A stretch of 64,000 bases of DNA from Chamaecrista fasciculata (Eukaryota > Streptophyta > Magnoliopsida > Fabales > Fabaceae), in the NCBI GenBank assembly GCA_003254925.1, contig QANZ01005551.1:67496-131495 (forward strand), read 5' to 3'. Below, piece by piece: positions 1-10,118 of this stretch. Made by a program: the position numbers and the translations under genes. A model generated the notes under the pieces. The model was not told where the DNA came from. It searched no databases and saw only the letters and a program-made list of their open reading frames with translations. Numbering within the stretch: position 1 is the first letter of the stretch; each line of letters starts with the position of its first letter.

Positions 1-1487
1 TAATTGCGAAAACTAAAAAGGGAATGAATCGCAAACTTGGATTGCATTTGTCCATGTCTCGACAGATACACTTTAGATGTCTTGCATTTTTCCTTCTTCT
101 ATCATACTTTCTGTAAAAGGAGTTGGTAAAAACACAGTTGCCTTCGTATAGGCCAAGATATCGAAACATAGGTAATATAGGAATAATAACCAAAATTCTA
201 TTCCAACCAGCGTAACTATTTGAACGTTCTGACTTGCGTAACACTCCACAATATTTCGTTTCATAACCAACGCCACATATTGATATAGCAACAAGTGAAT
301 TCTGGTCGACTGACAAGCTCCACTTGCCTGAGGGGTGACCACATGGAAACTCAATAGCATTGAATTCGTTGTTGATCAAATCGTAACATACTACGTTATG
401 ATGACATCCAGACCTTTGTTTTATTAATGGTAAATCAGCCAGCCAATATATACATCCATTTAGGTGGACGCTTTCATTGAAAAATGAAACAATATCACAA
501 GGAGAAATAATTGGGTCCGACCATTGCATCGAAGATGTTGTGAAAATGGATATCCATGATTCATTTGAGCTTACAAACGACTTCAATATCAAGATAATAA
601 AATATGAATTGATAAAAATGTTGAATGCAAAGGCTGATCTTACCACATCTGTACATCATATGATATAAATTTTAGTATATGAATATAAAATGAGTAAACT
701 ACCAAATTGGTCCTTGGATTATTGGCTCGCTGACAGATTGGTCCCCGAATTTAGGAAATTGAAAAATAGGTCCCCGAATTTTTCTAACGAGTCAAATAGG
801 TCCCCAAATTTTTCTAACGTTAGTCAAATAGGTCCCCGAATAACATGCACAGAAGAACCTATTTGACAAATGTTAGAAAAATTCGGGGACCTATTTGACT
901 CGTTAGAATAATTCGGGGACCTATTTGTCAATTTCCTAAATTTGGGGACCAATCTGTCAGCGAGTCAATAATCCAGGGACCAATTTAGTAGTTTACTCAA
1001 TATAAAATGTATGTTAGAATTAATCAGTATTGACTTGTTTAGCATACTTTCCAAGTTCACCGATGCCATTGGCATTATTGACATTGATAAATCTCCCTCT
1101 AACAGGATTACCAATGATAAAGGAAAATTTTGGTGTATTTTACGTATATTGGGTACATAATAAACCATTAATTGAACCAATAATCTATAAGTTGTTATAG
1201 TTCTGAAATCCAAATTTCTTAAAAATACTGTCATTTCTCACTAACGATACCCTTATTAGAAATCATAATGAACATCCTGCTAGGATCAAACAACTTGGCA
1301 CAATCAACTGTCAGCAAGAGGCGTTGAGTATTTAAGAGGCATATCTTGTTGTAATACGTGATGAAATCTTTGTGGTGAACGTTGTCGTACCAATTTTTTG
1401 AAACCATGTTATTACGCATAACTCCTCAACGGTAAATAAAGCAATTATATTAAACATGATAAGAGCAGGTAGGTACGAATCACCCAT
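1..1487 (-). pseudogene. F-box / F-box-associated (FBA) protein, pseudogene, cut by window edge
   Basis: F-box proteins are substrate receptors of SCF ubiquitin ligases. Reading leftward, an ATG at 1487-1485 opens an F-box-like start (MGDSYLPALIM, then VEEL). Next come SKNWYDNVHHKDFITYYNK, TVDCAKLFDPSRMF and the FBA-type phrase FSFIIGNPVRGRFINV. An acceptor near 649 starts a second exon (VVRSAFAFNIFINSY) that continues with SNESWISIF, HLNGCIYWLADLP and YAGWNRILVI. It stays open from about 594 to base 1, so the C-terminus lies outside the window. The copy is decayed: in-frame stops at 1187-1185 and 1142-1140, and frame changes near 1440, 1258 and 600. A MITE sits in the intron (692-998). The paralogue at 8033-9020 supports the family call. 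The exact intron ends are uncertain because the frame is already broken. Confidence 0.8.
692..998. mobile_element. MULE-type foldback MITE in the F-box pseudogene intron
   Basis: Two arms of about 150 bp are near-perfect reverse complements. The ends are GAGTAAACTAC and GTAGTTTACTC. The 10-bp sequence aatataaaat flanks both sides exactly (682-691 and 999-1008), which fits the 9-11 bp target duplications of Mutator-like elements. There is no coding capacity. The phrase GGTCCCC-AATTT repeats inside each arm. Confidence 0.88.
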
Positions 1488-1880
1488 AGAGAAAAAAAGA
1501 TGCATGGCTATTCTGTAAAGGATTTACATGAAATTATGTCACAACAATAATACTTACTCCATAAGATGAGCTGATGAGTAAAGTGGTATAGCACATACCT
1601 TAATTGGTCGAGATACAATATACAATATGTAATCAATTTAGAGAGTCACAAATTGTAATGTGAGCGAAGGGGTTAAAGTGATTTCTCTCATGAAAAAAAT
1701 GACTTTATATATATTTATCCAAACAACGAAAAAAGAAATTTAACAAATTAACATATATACAATTGCCGATTTTTCCATAAGGAACATGTGGCTTAACCAA
1801 TTGTGTTGTACTTTGTTGGTCACATTAATTTCTCAAATATAAAATAGAAGCCATGATAAAAGACAATCAATTTAGTATTT
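1488..1880. other. intergenic, nothing recognised
   Basis: This is AT-rich sequence upstream of the F-box pseudogene. I see no coding frame, RNA gene or clear repeat in it. Confidence 0.5.
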
Positions 1881-1887
1881 CAATTTT

Positions 1888-2269
1888 GTTTGACGCTTTT
1901 GGCATGTTAATTAATTTCAAAATTTCAGTGTGACGCTTTTGGCAAGTTAATGAATCTCAAAATTCCAAATTTTCACAACCAATAATGTTTGATGCTTTTG
2001 GCATGTTAGTGAATATCAAAACTTCTATATAACATCAAGTTCAAACCTCAAGAGTTCTCCATATTATGATAAAAGACACAATCCACTTATTTAGACTCCT
2101 TATTTATTTCAGTCACTTTAATATGTAATTGCAAGTCATCACTTTAATTTCAGTGTAACGCTTTTTGCAAGTTAATGAATTTCAAAATTTCACAACTAAT
2201 TGTGTTTGACGCTTTTGGCATGTTAGTGAATTTCAAAATAACATCAAGTTCAAACCTCAAGAGTTCTCC
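1888..2269 (+). repeat. imperfect tandem repeat, about 225-bp unit with 40-bp submotif
   Basis: The block 1921-2060 recurs at 2146-2269 with a period of 225 bp, ending both times in CAAGAGTTCTCC. Within it a motif of the form GACGCTTTTGGCATGTTAGTG occurs about five times (near 1892, 1931, 1989, 2158 and 2211). No coding frame runs through it. Confidence 0.7.
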
Positions 2270-2557
2270 TTATTTAGACTCTTTATTAAAGTGATGTCAT
2301 TTAGAAATTTAAAGTTAATGCATTGTATGTCAATACAATGCCAAACATTCTATATTTCTGTATAGTTTATCATGCATGATTATTAATTGAGGTCAATTAG
2401 CATAATATGCGAAAAAATTAACAAAATCATGATCTAGAATTGTACTGTTAAATTTCTTGATTGGAATTGGAGCTACGTTTGGATACCTTTCTCAATTTTT
2501 TTTCACAATGATTTGTGTTGGACATAAACAAAAACAATTATTGTTAGCATAAGATTG
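2270..2557. other. intergenic, nothing recognised
   Basis: AT-rich spacer with no gene or repeat that I can support. Confidence 0.4.
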
Positions 2558-2690
2558 CAACAAAAAAGTTATGGGACCAAATTGAGACCTTTGCCAAAGT
2601 TATGAGACCAAAATTACAACAAAAAAAGTTATGGGTCGAAATTGAGACCTTTGCCAAAGTTATGGACCAAAAGTGTACTTTAGCCTAATT
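2558..2690. repeat. partial foldback remnant, duplicated 59-bp unit
   Basis: A 59-bp unit (CAACAAAAAAGTTATGGG, then AAATTGAGACCTTTGCC) occurs twice head to tail at 2558-2616 and from 2617. It then reads GGACCAAAAGTGTACTTTAGCC. The wording matches the arms of the foldback elements at 36698-36979 and 59141-59607, but the opposing arm is missing. Confidence 0.5.
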
Positions 2691-3025
2691 TATATTATGT
2701 AAAAATGCAACAATTGGCAACTCCATACCACTTAATGTTTAATTTTTATATTTATTTTCTATAATTAATTCATGTTTCTTGTGAAAATAAACTTAATATT
2801 AATATTAATATACAATATAATAAAATTAATTCTTAATCTCATTGTAACTTCCATGATCCCACAAAATTTTCACAGTATAACCTCCAAACAATTCCATTTT
2901 CAACAGTTCCATTTTCAAAGGCACTACGGTTTGACAATTAGGTTGAATAGCATAATTGAATGTGAAAGTGAGCATTTGATTATATATAGTTTATCTAATC
3001 CTCATTCATTCTAAATGTTATATTA
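2691..3025. other. intergenic, nothing recognised
   Basis: AT-rich sequence. The 80-codon open frame here has no recognisable features and is probably chance. Confidence 0.4.
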
Positions 3026-3320
3026 TAAAATCTAGGCCAAAGTTCTATTTTGGTCCCTCAGTTATGCTCAATGTTCCAAATTGGTCCCTCAGTTCTTTTT
3101 CGTTCCATATTGGTCCCGCAATTTTTCAAAACTTAGCACAGTTGGTCCCTCAAATGTTTTCCATCCATTTTTCCGTTTAAAAAAAAAAAGACAAAATTGA
3201 TTTTTAACACCTAAAAGTTTCAATGTTTACATTAAGGACCTTTTTTCTCTATAATAAAACCAAAATATAAGAAAGATGAAATAACTGGGGGTTTTAGTTT
3301 ATTTCACACCAAAAAGCCAA

Positions 3321-3322
<2 letters not shown>

Positions 3323-3369
<47 letters not shown>
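3323..3369. repeat. (CT)n microsatellite
   Basis: About 23 uninterrupted CT units lie just inside the left arm of foldback element 1. They resemble the CT-rich 5' leader of many plant genes. Confidence 0.9.
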
Positions 3370-3370
<1 letters not shown>

Positions 3371-3483
3371 GTTACCATGATGCAGGTGGTGACAGGATCA
3401 TTTAAGTTTCGTATCATCTGTGAAATGGCTCAAACAAAGTGAGGTTCATGAAATGCTACCATGGCTTCTCCCCCACAACGGCC

Positions 3484-3768
3484 TCATACTTCTTCTTCGC
3501 CGGCCACCACTTGTGTCTCTCTCTTAATAACTTTCTCTAACTTCAAATGAACCAAACTGGGAATCGTAGAAATCGAGTCGAGTATTGACCTAAAAAATGA
3601 ATTCGAAGCCAACGAGAGGGTTTTTAGCGAAATCATATCCCCAATCGAATTGGGTATTTTGCTGTGAAGCGAACTTGACAATAGATTCAGAAATTCCAGA
3701 TTACCCAACATTGTAATCGAAGTGGGTATGCTTCCATTCAACAGATTTTCGGAATAATCGATGAGGAT
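3484..3768 (-). pseudogene. captured leucine-rich-repeat protein fragment
   Basis: The minus frame reads [20 protein letters not shown], then [20 protein letters not shown] and [12 protein letters not shown]. This is about three consecutive plant extracellular-type LRRs (LxxLxxLxLxxNxxxGxIPxxI). Such repeats belong to LRR receptor kinases and receptor-like proteins. Neither signal peptide nor kinase is present, and the reading ends at 3484. The fragment lies wholly between the arms of the 3035-4076 foldback element, so it is best explained as a captured host segment. The parent gene cannot be named. Confidence 0.72.
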
Positions 3769-4085
3769 AAGATTAGAAGAGAGAGAGAGAAAAGTTGGTT
3801 TTTTGGTATGAAATAAACAAAAACCCTCGATTATTTCTTCTTTTTTATATTTTGGTTCTATTATAGAGACAAAGATCCTTAATGAAAAAATTCAAACTTA
3901 TAGGAGTTAAAAATCAATTTTGCCTTTTTTAAAACGAAAAAAATGGATGGAAAATGTTTGAGAGACCAACTGTGTCGAGTTTTGGAAAACTGAGGGACCA
4001 ATATGAAACAAAAAATAATTAAGGGACCAATTTGAAACATTGAGCGTAACTGAGAGATCAAAATAAGACTTTGGCCTAAAATCTA

Positions 4086-5730
4086 CTATATTACACAAAA
4101 AGTCACCTATGCCATTTCTAATATTGTAGATTTTATAACTTATGGCATCTCTTCAATTCGTCTCTAGAACATAAAATATGAAAGTTCATTGCTCACCATT
4201 ATTTACCCCCACATCCCCGAAATAGAATAAAACAACGCAAACGAAATATCTCAGTCGACGAAAACAAAATACTAGATGTTGAAACATGGGAAAGCAAAGC
4301 AGAGCAATACAATTTTGCAACAATACAGTAATAGATGATGTAGAAAAGTTCATCACAATTTTAATAAATGTAGACAAGTTCCAAAGGATTAGATGTACCT
4401 TCAATAATTACTCCTAGTATTGCACCGTCACAATATTATCTAGAAGAGATAAAAAATTGAAAACAGAGCAGGAATGACAAAGAAAACAAACCATTGTTAT
4501 TTCATGGGTCACTAAAATAAACCCTTAAAGCATCTTATAACTCACCAATTATTAGCGATAATGGAGACCAAGACTGTGCAGAAAATAGAAAAAAAGAGTA
4601 TTGAGAGTGATTGAGTTTGTAGTGCAGAGAGTGATTGGGACAGAGTGGTGTTGAGCATGAGAGTAAATTTCATTTTATAACGTGCAGAAGTGAAGAACTG
4701 GAGAGGGAGAGCGGTTGCTGCATCACGTTCATGTTTCCAGTTTTTTTTTTTAATTTTTTTGAAGAAGTGGAAAGGAAGAGTGGTTGCATGAAAATTACAA
4801 ATTGGTACATAGGTGTTTAGTTTTTAATTTACTTTTGTATTTTTTAATTCATTATTTTTGACCGGCCAAAAGTTGCTAAGAAAGTGTTGTCGAAAGCAAT
4901 ATGAGTTTTTCCTAATATGAACATTGATTTTTGAGGTTAAAAAATATACATTTAAGATCAAGTTGGGTCGAAGCCGTGTCCAAGCCGTTAGAAGCCGCTA
5001 AACTAACTTGACATGCCAAGACATGTGCCAGACACGTGTCTTACGCATGTCGCACGCGCGTCCGTGTCGGACACGCCATTGAAATGGCGTGTTCGTGCTT
5101 CCTAGTTGATTAGTTGTATATTAAAACCTTTTTCCCCATAAAATAACCGATCAATATATAAAAAGGGTTGTAAAACAAAATTTATCATTGCATATTTTAA
5201 TTGTTGATCATCTATATTGAACTCGTAATCTAAACTGATTTGTTGTTGCAAGTTTTTCTTTTATTTTTTTTATAATAGTGTTGAGATTCCTTCTTTAATA
5301 CAATTTAAATATGCTCCTAAATTTATTAATACTAACCTGACGGTCATACATGGTGTGACGAATCTAAGTACTCATGCGAAGACTCGATCACAAACTTGAA
5401 CACATATCTACGTATCAACGTTGCTCACAGCAAATAACACAAATGGAGAAGAACACAAAGACCAAAGGAGATCCACATAACTCCGAAAAATAGAACTTTT
5501 CCTCAAGTTCTCATCCTCACGTTTTTCTCTCTTAGAGAATGCAAATGTTAAATATTATGATGAATGTATTAGATAATGTGGTAAGTCAATTATTTTACTA
5601 TCTCCTAAATATCTTTTCAAGTAATAAAATATTATTTGAATAGATATTCCCATTATTCTCTCCTACTTTCTCCCATGATCCTCAGCAACTCAAAATATAA
5701 TGAATTAATTAATTAAATTAATTAATACAA
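4086..5730. other. intergenic, no gene supported
   Basis: AT-rich DNA with several short open frames that look random. The only structure I can point to is the GC-rich palindromic block near 4975-5105. Confidence 0.5.
4975..5105. repeat. GC-rich palindromic block
   Basis: In otherwise AT-rich DNA this block holds nested palindromes: GACACGTGTC, and GACACGCCATT facing AATGGCGTGTTC. It ends in CGTGCTTCCTAG. It probably derives from a dispersed repeat, which I cannot name. Confidence 0.35.
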
Positions 5731-6050
5731 TAAATAATAGGCCAAAGTCCTATTTTGGTCCCTCTGTTATGGTCATTGTTCCAAATAGGTGCCTCGGTTA
5801 TTTTTCGTTCCATATTGGTCCCTCAGTTATTCAAAATTTGTCAAAGTTGGTCCCTCTAACGTTTTCCATCCATTTTTCCGTTAAAAAAAGAGGAAAAATA
5901 AACTTTCATCCCCAAAAGTTTTATTTTATTATATTAAGGTCCTTTTCTTTTTATAATAGGATCAAAACGTAAGAAAATAAAATAAATTAAGATTTTAAGT
6001 AAATTTACTCAAAAACACAATCTCTCTCTCTCCTTTGATTCATTTCATCT

Positions 6051-6056
<6 letters not shown>

Positions 6057-6137
<81 letters not shown>

Positions 6138-6154
6138 NCTCTCTCTCTCTCTCT
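6057..6154. repeat. (CT)n microsatellite with one undetermined base
   Basis: About 98 bp of nearly pure CT with an N at 6138. It lies just inside the left arm of foldback element 2, the same position as in element 1. The uncertain base marks a place where repeat length is unreliable. Confidence 0.9.
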
Positions 6155-6192
6155 TTTTCCCTTTCCATCACTCTCACACTCACAATGTCATG

Positions 6193-6571
6193 AAGATCCC
6201 CCAAACTCATCCTCATCCATGTCGAAGACCCCTTCGCCGTTGCGTTTTTCCGACTAACCGCCGCCGTTGTCAATGATCGCACTGCGAAGAAATCCTCATC
6301 GGCAACATCCTTGGGAACCAATAATAAGCTCCGCAAGATGCCTCCCATTCTGAATCGCTCTAATACTTCCACAGACGAGGAAGGCGGCGGCGACAAAGGC
6401 GGTAATAATAATAATAAAGAGTCTGTTGAATTAGCTGAAAAAGAAAAGGACCAACCCGAAGATTTTACTTCCTTTATTTTTCTTCCATCTTCTTTGGGGC
6501 TTAATCACATTCGTACGCGCTCTGAGGTCATGAGATTGCATCAATCGCTTAAAGCCTTAAACCCAATTTAG
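6193..6571 (+). pseudogene. possible captured gene fragment, unidentified
   Basis: An open plus-strand frame runs from 6193 to a stop at 6571. It reads VEDPFAVAFFRLTAAVV, a serine-rich stretch, GGGDKGGNNNNKES and an acidic run AEKEKDQPEDF. The composition (alternating GC-rich coding-like codons) differs from the surrounding arms. I recognise no domain. It lies between the foldback arms just 3' of the CT tract, so it may be the 5' end of a captured gene. Confidence 0.35.
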
Positions 6572-6594
6572 GGTTTGATTCATCTCGCGAGGTC

Positions 6595-6806
6595 ATGAGA
6601 TTCACGAGCCACCACAAGTCGGAATTGGATCTCCAGATTGCCCTGTTCTTGCAGATTGCAAAATCGGCAAATTTTGTTATTCGTTTAGGAATTGATATTG
6701 GTGGAGGAATTGAGACTTTTGCTGCGAGAATGAAGATGTAGAATGTGACTGTGGTGGCGACAAGTGTGAATGTGGCTGCGCCGTATAGAAGCCGCTGGGA
6801 AGGCAT
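6595..6806 (+). pseudogene. captured SAM-dependent methyltransferase fragment
   Basis: The plus-strand translation reads ELDLQIALFLQIAKSANFVI, then RLGIDIGGGIETFAARMK, an in-frame TAG at 6736-6738, then NVTVVATSVNVAAPY. This matches the layout of a plant SAM-dependent methyltransferase family (Arabidopsis At1g29790 / At4g24805 type). In that family the SAM-binding motif I reads D[IV]GGGxGTFAARM and is followed by NVTVVT and a NAPY-like segment. Only this small core region is present, inside the foldback arms. Family assignment is from memory of the motif pattern. Confidence 0.55.
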
Positions 6807-6812
6807 GTTTAC

Positions 6813-6816
<4 letters not shown>

Positions 6817-6843
<27 letters not shown>

Positions 6844-6862
6844 TTTGAGAGAGAGAGGGAGA
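6817..6862. repeat. (GA)n-rich tract
   Basis: A GAGA-rich stretch lies just inside the right arm of foldback element 2. It is the opposite-strand counterpart of the left CT tract. Confidence 0.7.
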
Positions 6863-7261
6863 GTTTTGAGAAAATTCACTTAAAATCTTAATTTACTTCA
6901 TTTTCTTACGTTTTGATCCTATTATAAAAAGAAAAGGACCTTAATATAAGAAAATAAAAGATTTGGGGATGAAAGTTTATTTTTCCTCTTTTTTTAACAG
7001 AAAAATGTATGGAAAACGTTAGAGGGACCAACTTTGACAAGTTTTGAATAACTGAGGGACCAATATGGAACGAAAAATAACTGAGGGACCAAAATATGAC
7101 TTTGACCTAAATAATAATAATAAATATTATATAGGCAATGGTGATTAAGCTCGATGGTTTATTACATTAACGTAAATAGAAATATTGCACATGGGTTGTT
7201 TCATTCTGTTAGTATGAGCTGTCCATATTTGGTGAGGTGTCCTTATGGATGACATTTTGGA

Positions 7262-7570
7262 GGGGCATCTAGGATACCTGTCCGAATCACCCGTAAAATA
7301 TATCTGATATTCATCGAATACCGAATATCAGAAAGGGTACGGGTAGTGAAAAATAAAAAAAAATATTGAATATCAGGTGGATACAAATATTACTTCAACT
7401 ATCCATTATCTGTCCAAAATGTATGACTAATTAGGGTACATGATATCCGATACCCTATAATATAAACATTTTATTATATTTTATAAATTTTTTTATTATA
7501 TTTTTAATTATTTTATTTTAATTAACGGATATTGGTTATCGGATACCGGATATATCTGATTTGGTAATTT
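7262..7570. repeat. dispersed repeat rich in GGATATCCGATACC-like motifs, copy 1
   Basis: The stretch contains many degenerate GATAT-CCGATACC and reverse-complement motifs around an AT-rich core. It matches the reverse complement of 37018-37396, including a shared GGGTACGGGTAGTGAAAA-like segment. This looks like a non-autonomous inverted-repeat element; I cannot place it in a superfamily. Confidence 0.55.
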
Positions 7571-8032
7571 TTTTCTTGATAGTAGGCCAATTTTAATCTC
7601 CATAAAGTCAATCAGCAAGACAACCAACCAACTCAAATATATATATCAATATGCATCCATCATATTGTTTAGACTGAATTTGGTGGATGATATTTAGTGA
7701 GTAATTGGGTCTATCAATTGGTATAAAATCTCATATTGATGATATTTAAATTATTATACTTTAGCGTAATTATATTAAAGATTAAATTAAATAATTATAT
7801 ACAAATCTAATTTATACGCCAATTCCAAACATTTTAATCAATCATGTTTGATATCAACTATATAGTCTTTTAAAGTATAAAACCTTAGCTAAAGTTAATC
7901 CCAAAAATAATATGCCGAGTCTTGACTAAATCGTCCTGACTTGTATACATCAAGATGAGAAGTCACACCTAGGAATTACATCGAATGGGAGAAATAGGTC
8001 GCTAAAGACCAACTTATGAAAATAAGACACTA
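7571..8032. other. intergenic, nothing recognised
   Basis: AT-rich spacer between the dispersed repeat and the 3' end of the second F-box pseudogene. Confidence 0.4.
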
Positions 8033-9020
8033 TCAAAAATTTGTCAAAGAACCACGGTATTTGGTACAACCTTTAATTGCAAAATTAAATGGTAGTTTCC
8101 CACGTTTCTCCTTGACTTTTGCAGACACTCCACGACCAATGTAGTAAATCTTTTTGGCACACTTACTGTCATTATCGTATAAGTTGCAAGAATAGCTAGA
8201 AAAGACACATCTGCCTTCAGAGAAACAAATAAATTGATATTGAGCTGTTACAGGACCAATTAATAAAATCCTTTCCCACCAACTGTCATTGACTGATTTA
8301 TCTGCTAAGTGCCAAACTTCATACGAATAAACAGGAACCTCACCAAAACAGGATACTGCTACAATTGCTAGGGAGTTGTTTGTTGATGATAGTTTCCATG
8401 CCTTATTACAATTATCATTAGGCATCGCAAACATAGAAAACTCATTCTTCACGACATCAAAACGAACAATGTGCAGGTCTTTCCCATGGTTTTTGTTTAG
8501 ACCATCAGCGAACCAATAGATCTTCCCATTGATATGAATATCTGGTTCGTAAAGTGACTAAATATCATGTTGGCAGAATTGAGGGGTAGACCAACTACGT
8601 GAAGTAGTTGACATTGTAGACATCCATGATTGTTCTGACTTGACAAATGTCTTCCACACCAATATAATAACATATGATTTGATATTAGCATTATATGCAA
8701 AAGAAGATCTGACAAAGTCTGCATATTACCAAAAACGAAAGTTTAGATATAAGTAATATAATTTATTTAAATATTGTACGTAGAATGTAAATGTTGTATC
8801 ACAGCGCAAAACGTGAAAAAAAAAAACTTATTGATATCAACTTCATTGGTAGGAGGCTTCATATTCATTGTTTGCCCTGTGACAGGATTGGATATGACAA
8901 AAAAAAGCTTCGACTTGCTCTGATCAGATTGCAAACAAATTAAACCATCAATTGATGTAAAGACACACAACTTCACTGATTGATGAAATCCAACTCGTGG
9001 TATAGATTAGATTTAAAACA
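8033..9020 (-). pseudogene. F-box-associated (FBA) domain protein, probable pseudogene, F-box end missing
   Basis: The first recognisable exon (about 9000-8780) reads KLCVFTSIDGLICL and FFVISNPVTGQTMNM, the NGLICL/NPVTG hallmark of plant F-box proteins. A second exon starts after an acceptor near 8720. It reads VRSSFAYNANIKSY, SEQSWMSTMST, INGKIYWFADGLNKN, VRFDVVKNEFSMF, DSWWERILLIGPV and FICFSEGRCVF, ending at a stop at 8033-8035. This is a nearly complete FBA domain. One in-frame TAG (8560-8558) interrupts it. The upstream frame closes near 9015 and no F-box helix is found, so the gene appears 5'-truncated. It is clearly paralogous to the pseudogene at 1-1487 and on the same strand. Confidence 0.78.
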
Positions 9021-10118
9021 ATCATACTCAATACCTAAATAAATTGTGTACGAAAAAAAAAATACCCAATCAAATTTGTCGGAAACAAAAAAATCCAGCA
9101 CGAGGAACATGAAATTAATTTTACTATTAATTTGTAAAATATGAAATATACAAAATTATAAATTACTGAATAATGCATCTTTAAGTGGCTTATGGGCAGT
9201 AAATAACTCTGAAAGTTGACAAAAAAGTTGATTGAATTTTTTATGATTCCAGCCATTATCTTTTAGTAGAGAACGAAATAGAGTCATTAATGTCACATTC
9301 AAACCTTTACTTACTATTTAAAAAATATATTGACATACAATGCCACTTAAAGTAAAAAATCAGTAATTAATGATGATTGAAAGAATTGATCATTGATCAC
9401 GTAATTTTCTTGATTATAAATTTAAACTAACCACTAAATCATAAATTATTGTCTATGTTTCAAATGTGCAGATTAATCAATAGAATTTGAAAAATATATA
9501 ACAATTGATAGTTTTTAATGATTATGCTTGGACCCATACGCTTGGACTTGTTTTAAAATTTTAAATTATATAATTCCATACGCTTACTTGAGAATTATTT
9601 TCAGTATATAAAATATATTCGCTTTTGATATTAATCAATTCCATACGCGTCTTAAGCATTTATTAGGCAAAGGTGGATTTGAGTAATATAAAATATAGTT
9701 ACTTATTAGATAAATAACATTATAGCTTATTAGTAATCACCTTATTTTCCTTAATTGAGATTGATCAAACTGGAATCAATCAAATTAGTATTGGGTAATC
9801 AATGTTTCTCTATAATTTCACTATATCTTTCTACAATGAAATATAGAAATCATTATAGACAATCAATCAAATATTTTTTAAAACAGAATGTAATTGAATC
9901 CATAAATCAAGTCATATCAATGTGAAAATGTAATAACATTAATCAAAAGGACAGGGAAACATTGACCAATAGAAAAAAAGTCTTGGTGCAGTGAAAACCT
10001 AGGGACTACACTTACTGAATAAATAATAATGGAAAACAGACTATAACCAAAACACAAAAACCATCAAAGTTTGAATATGTTAGAAAACGAAATACGAAGA
10101 CCGACATGCTAGTAGAGC
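9021..10118. other. intergenic, no gene supported
   Basis: AT-rich DNA that includes the expected 5' region of the F-box copy. A weak minus-strand frame at 9035-9256 may hold degraded F-box coding sequence, but I cannot support it. Confidence 0.4.

Larger units (their letters stand above)
3035..4076. mobile_element. Pack-MULE-type foldback element 1, carrying an LRR gene fragment
   Basis: Arms of roughly 290 bp (3035 to about 3325 and about 3785 to 4076) are reverse complements. The termini are GGCCAAAGT and ACTTTGGCC. The 9-bp sequence taaaatcta flanks both ends exactly (3026-3034 and 4077-4085), the size typical of Mutator-like elements. Between the arms lie a (CT)n tract and a fragment of an LRR-protein gene. 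No transposase is present, so the element is non-autonomous. Its arms are closely related to those of the element at 5740-7107. Confidence 0.85.
5740..7107. mobile_element. Pack-MULE-type foldback element 2, carrying host gene fragments
   Basis: Arms of about 260-290 bp are reverse complements and match those of foldback element 1, including the order of the TTGGTCCCT phrases and a stretch reading CCATCCATTTTTCCG. The termini are GGCCAAAGT and ACTTTGACC. The 9-bp sequence taaataata flanks both sides exactly (5731-5739 and 7108-7116). The interior (about 6155-6850) holds host-derived sequence unlike that of element 1. No transposase is present. Confidence 0.85.

Noticed and set aside
6040-6396. 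118-residue minus-strand frame with a long Arg-Glu run
   Set aside because: It is produced by the CT microsatellite, and codon content outside it shows no domain. The plus strand gives the better reading.
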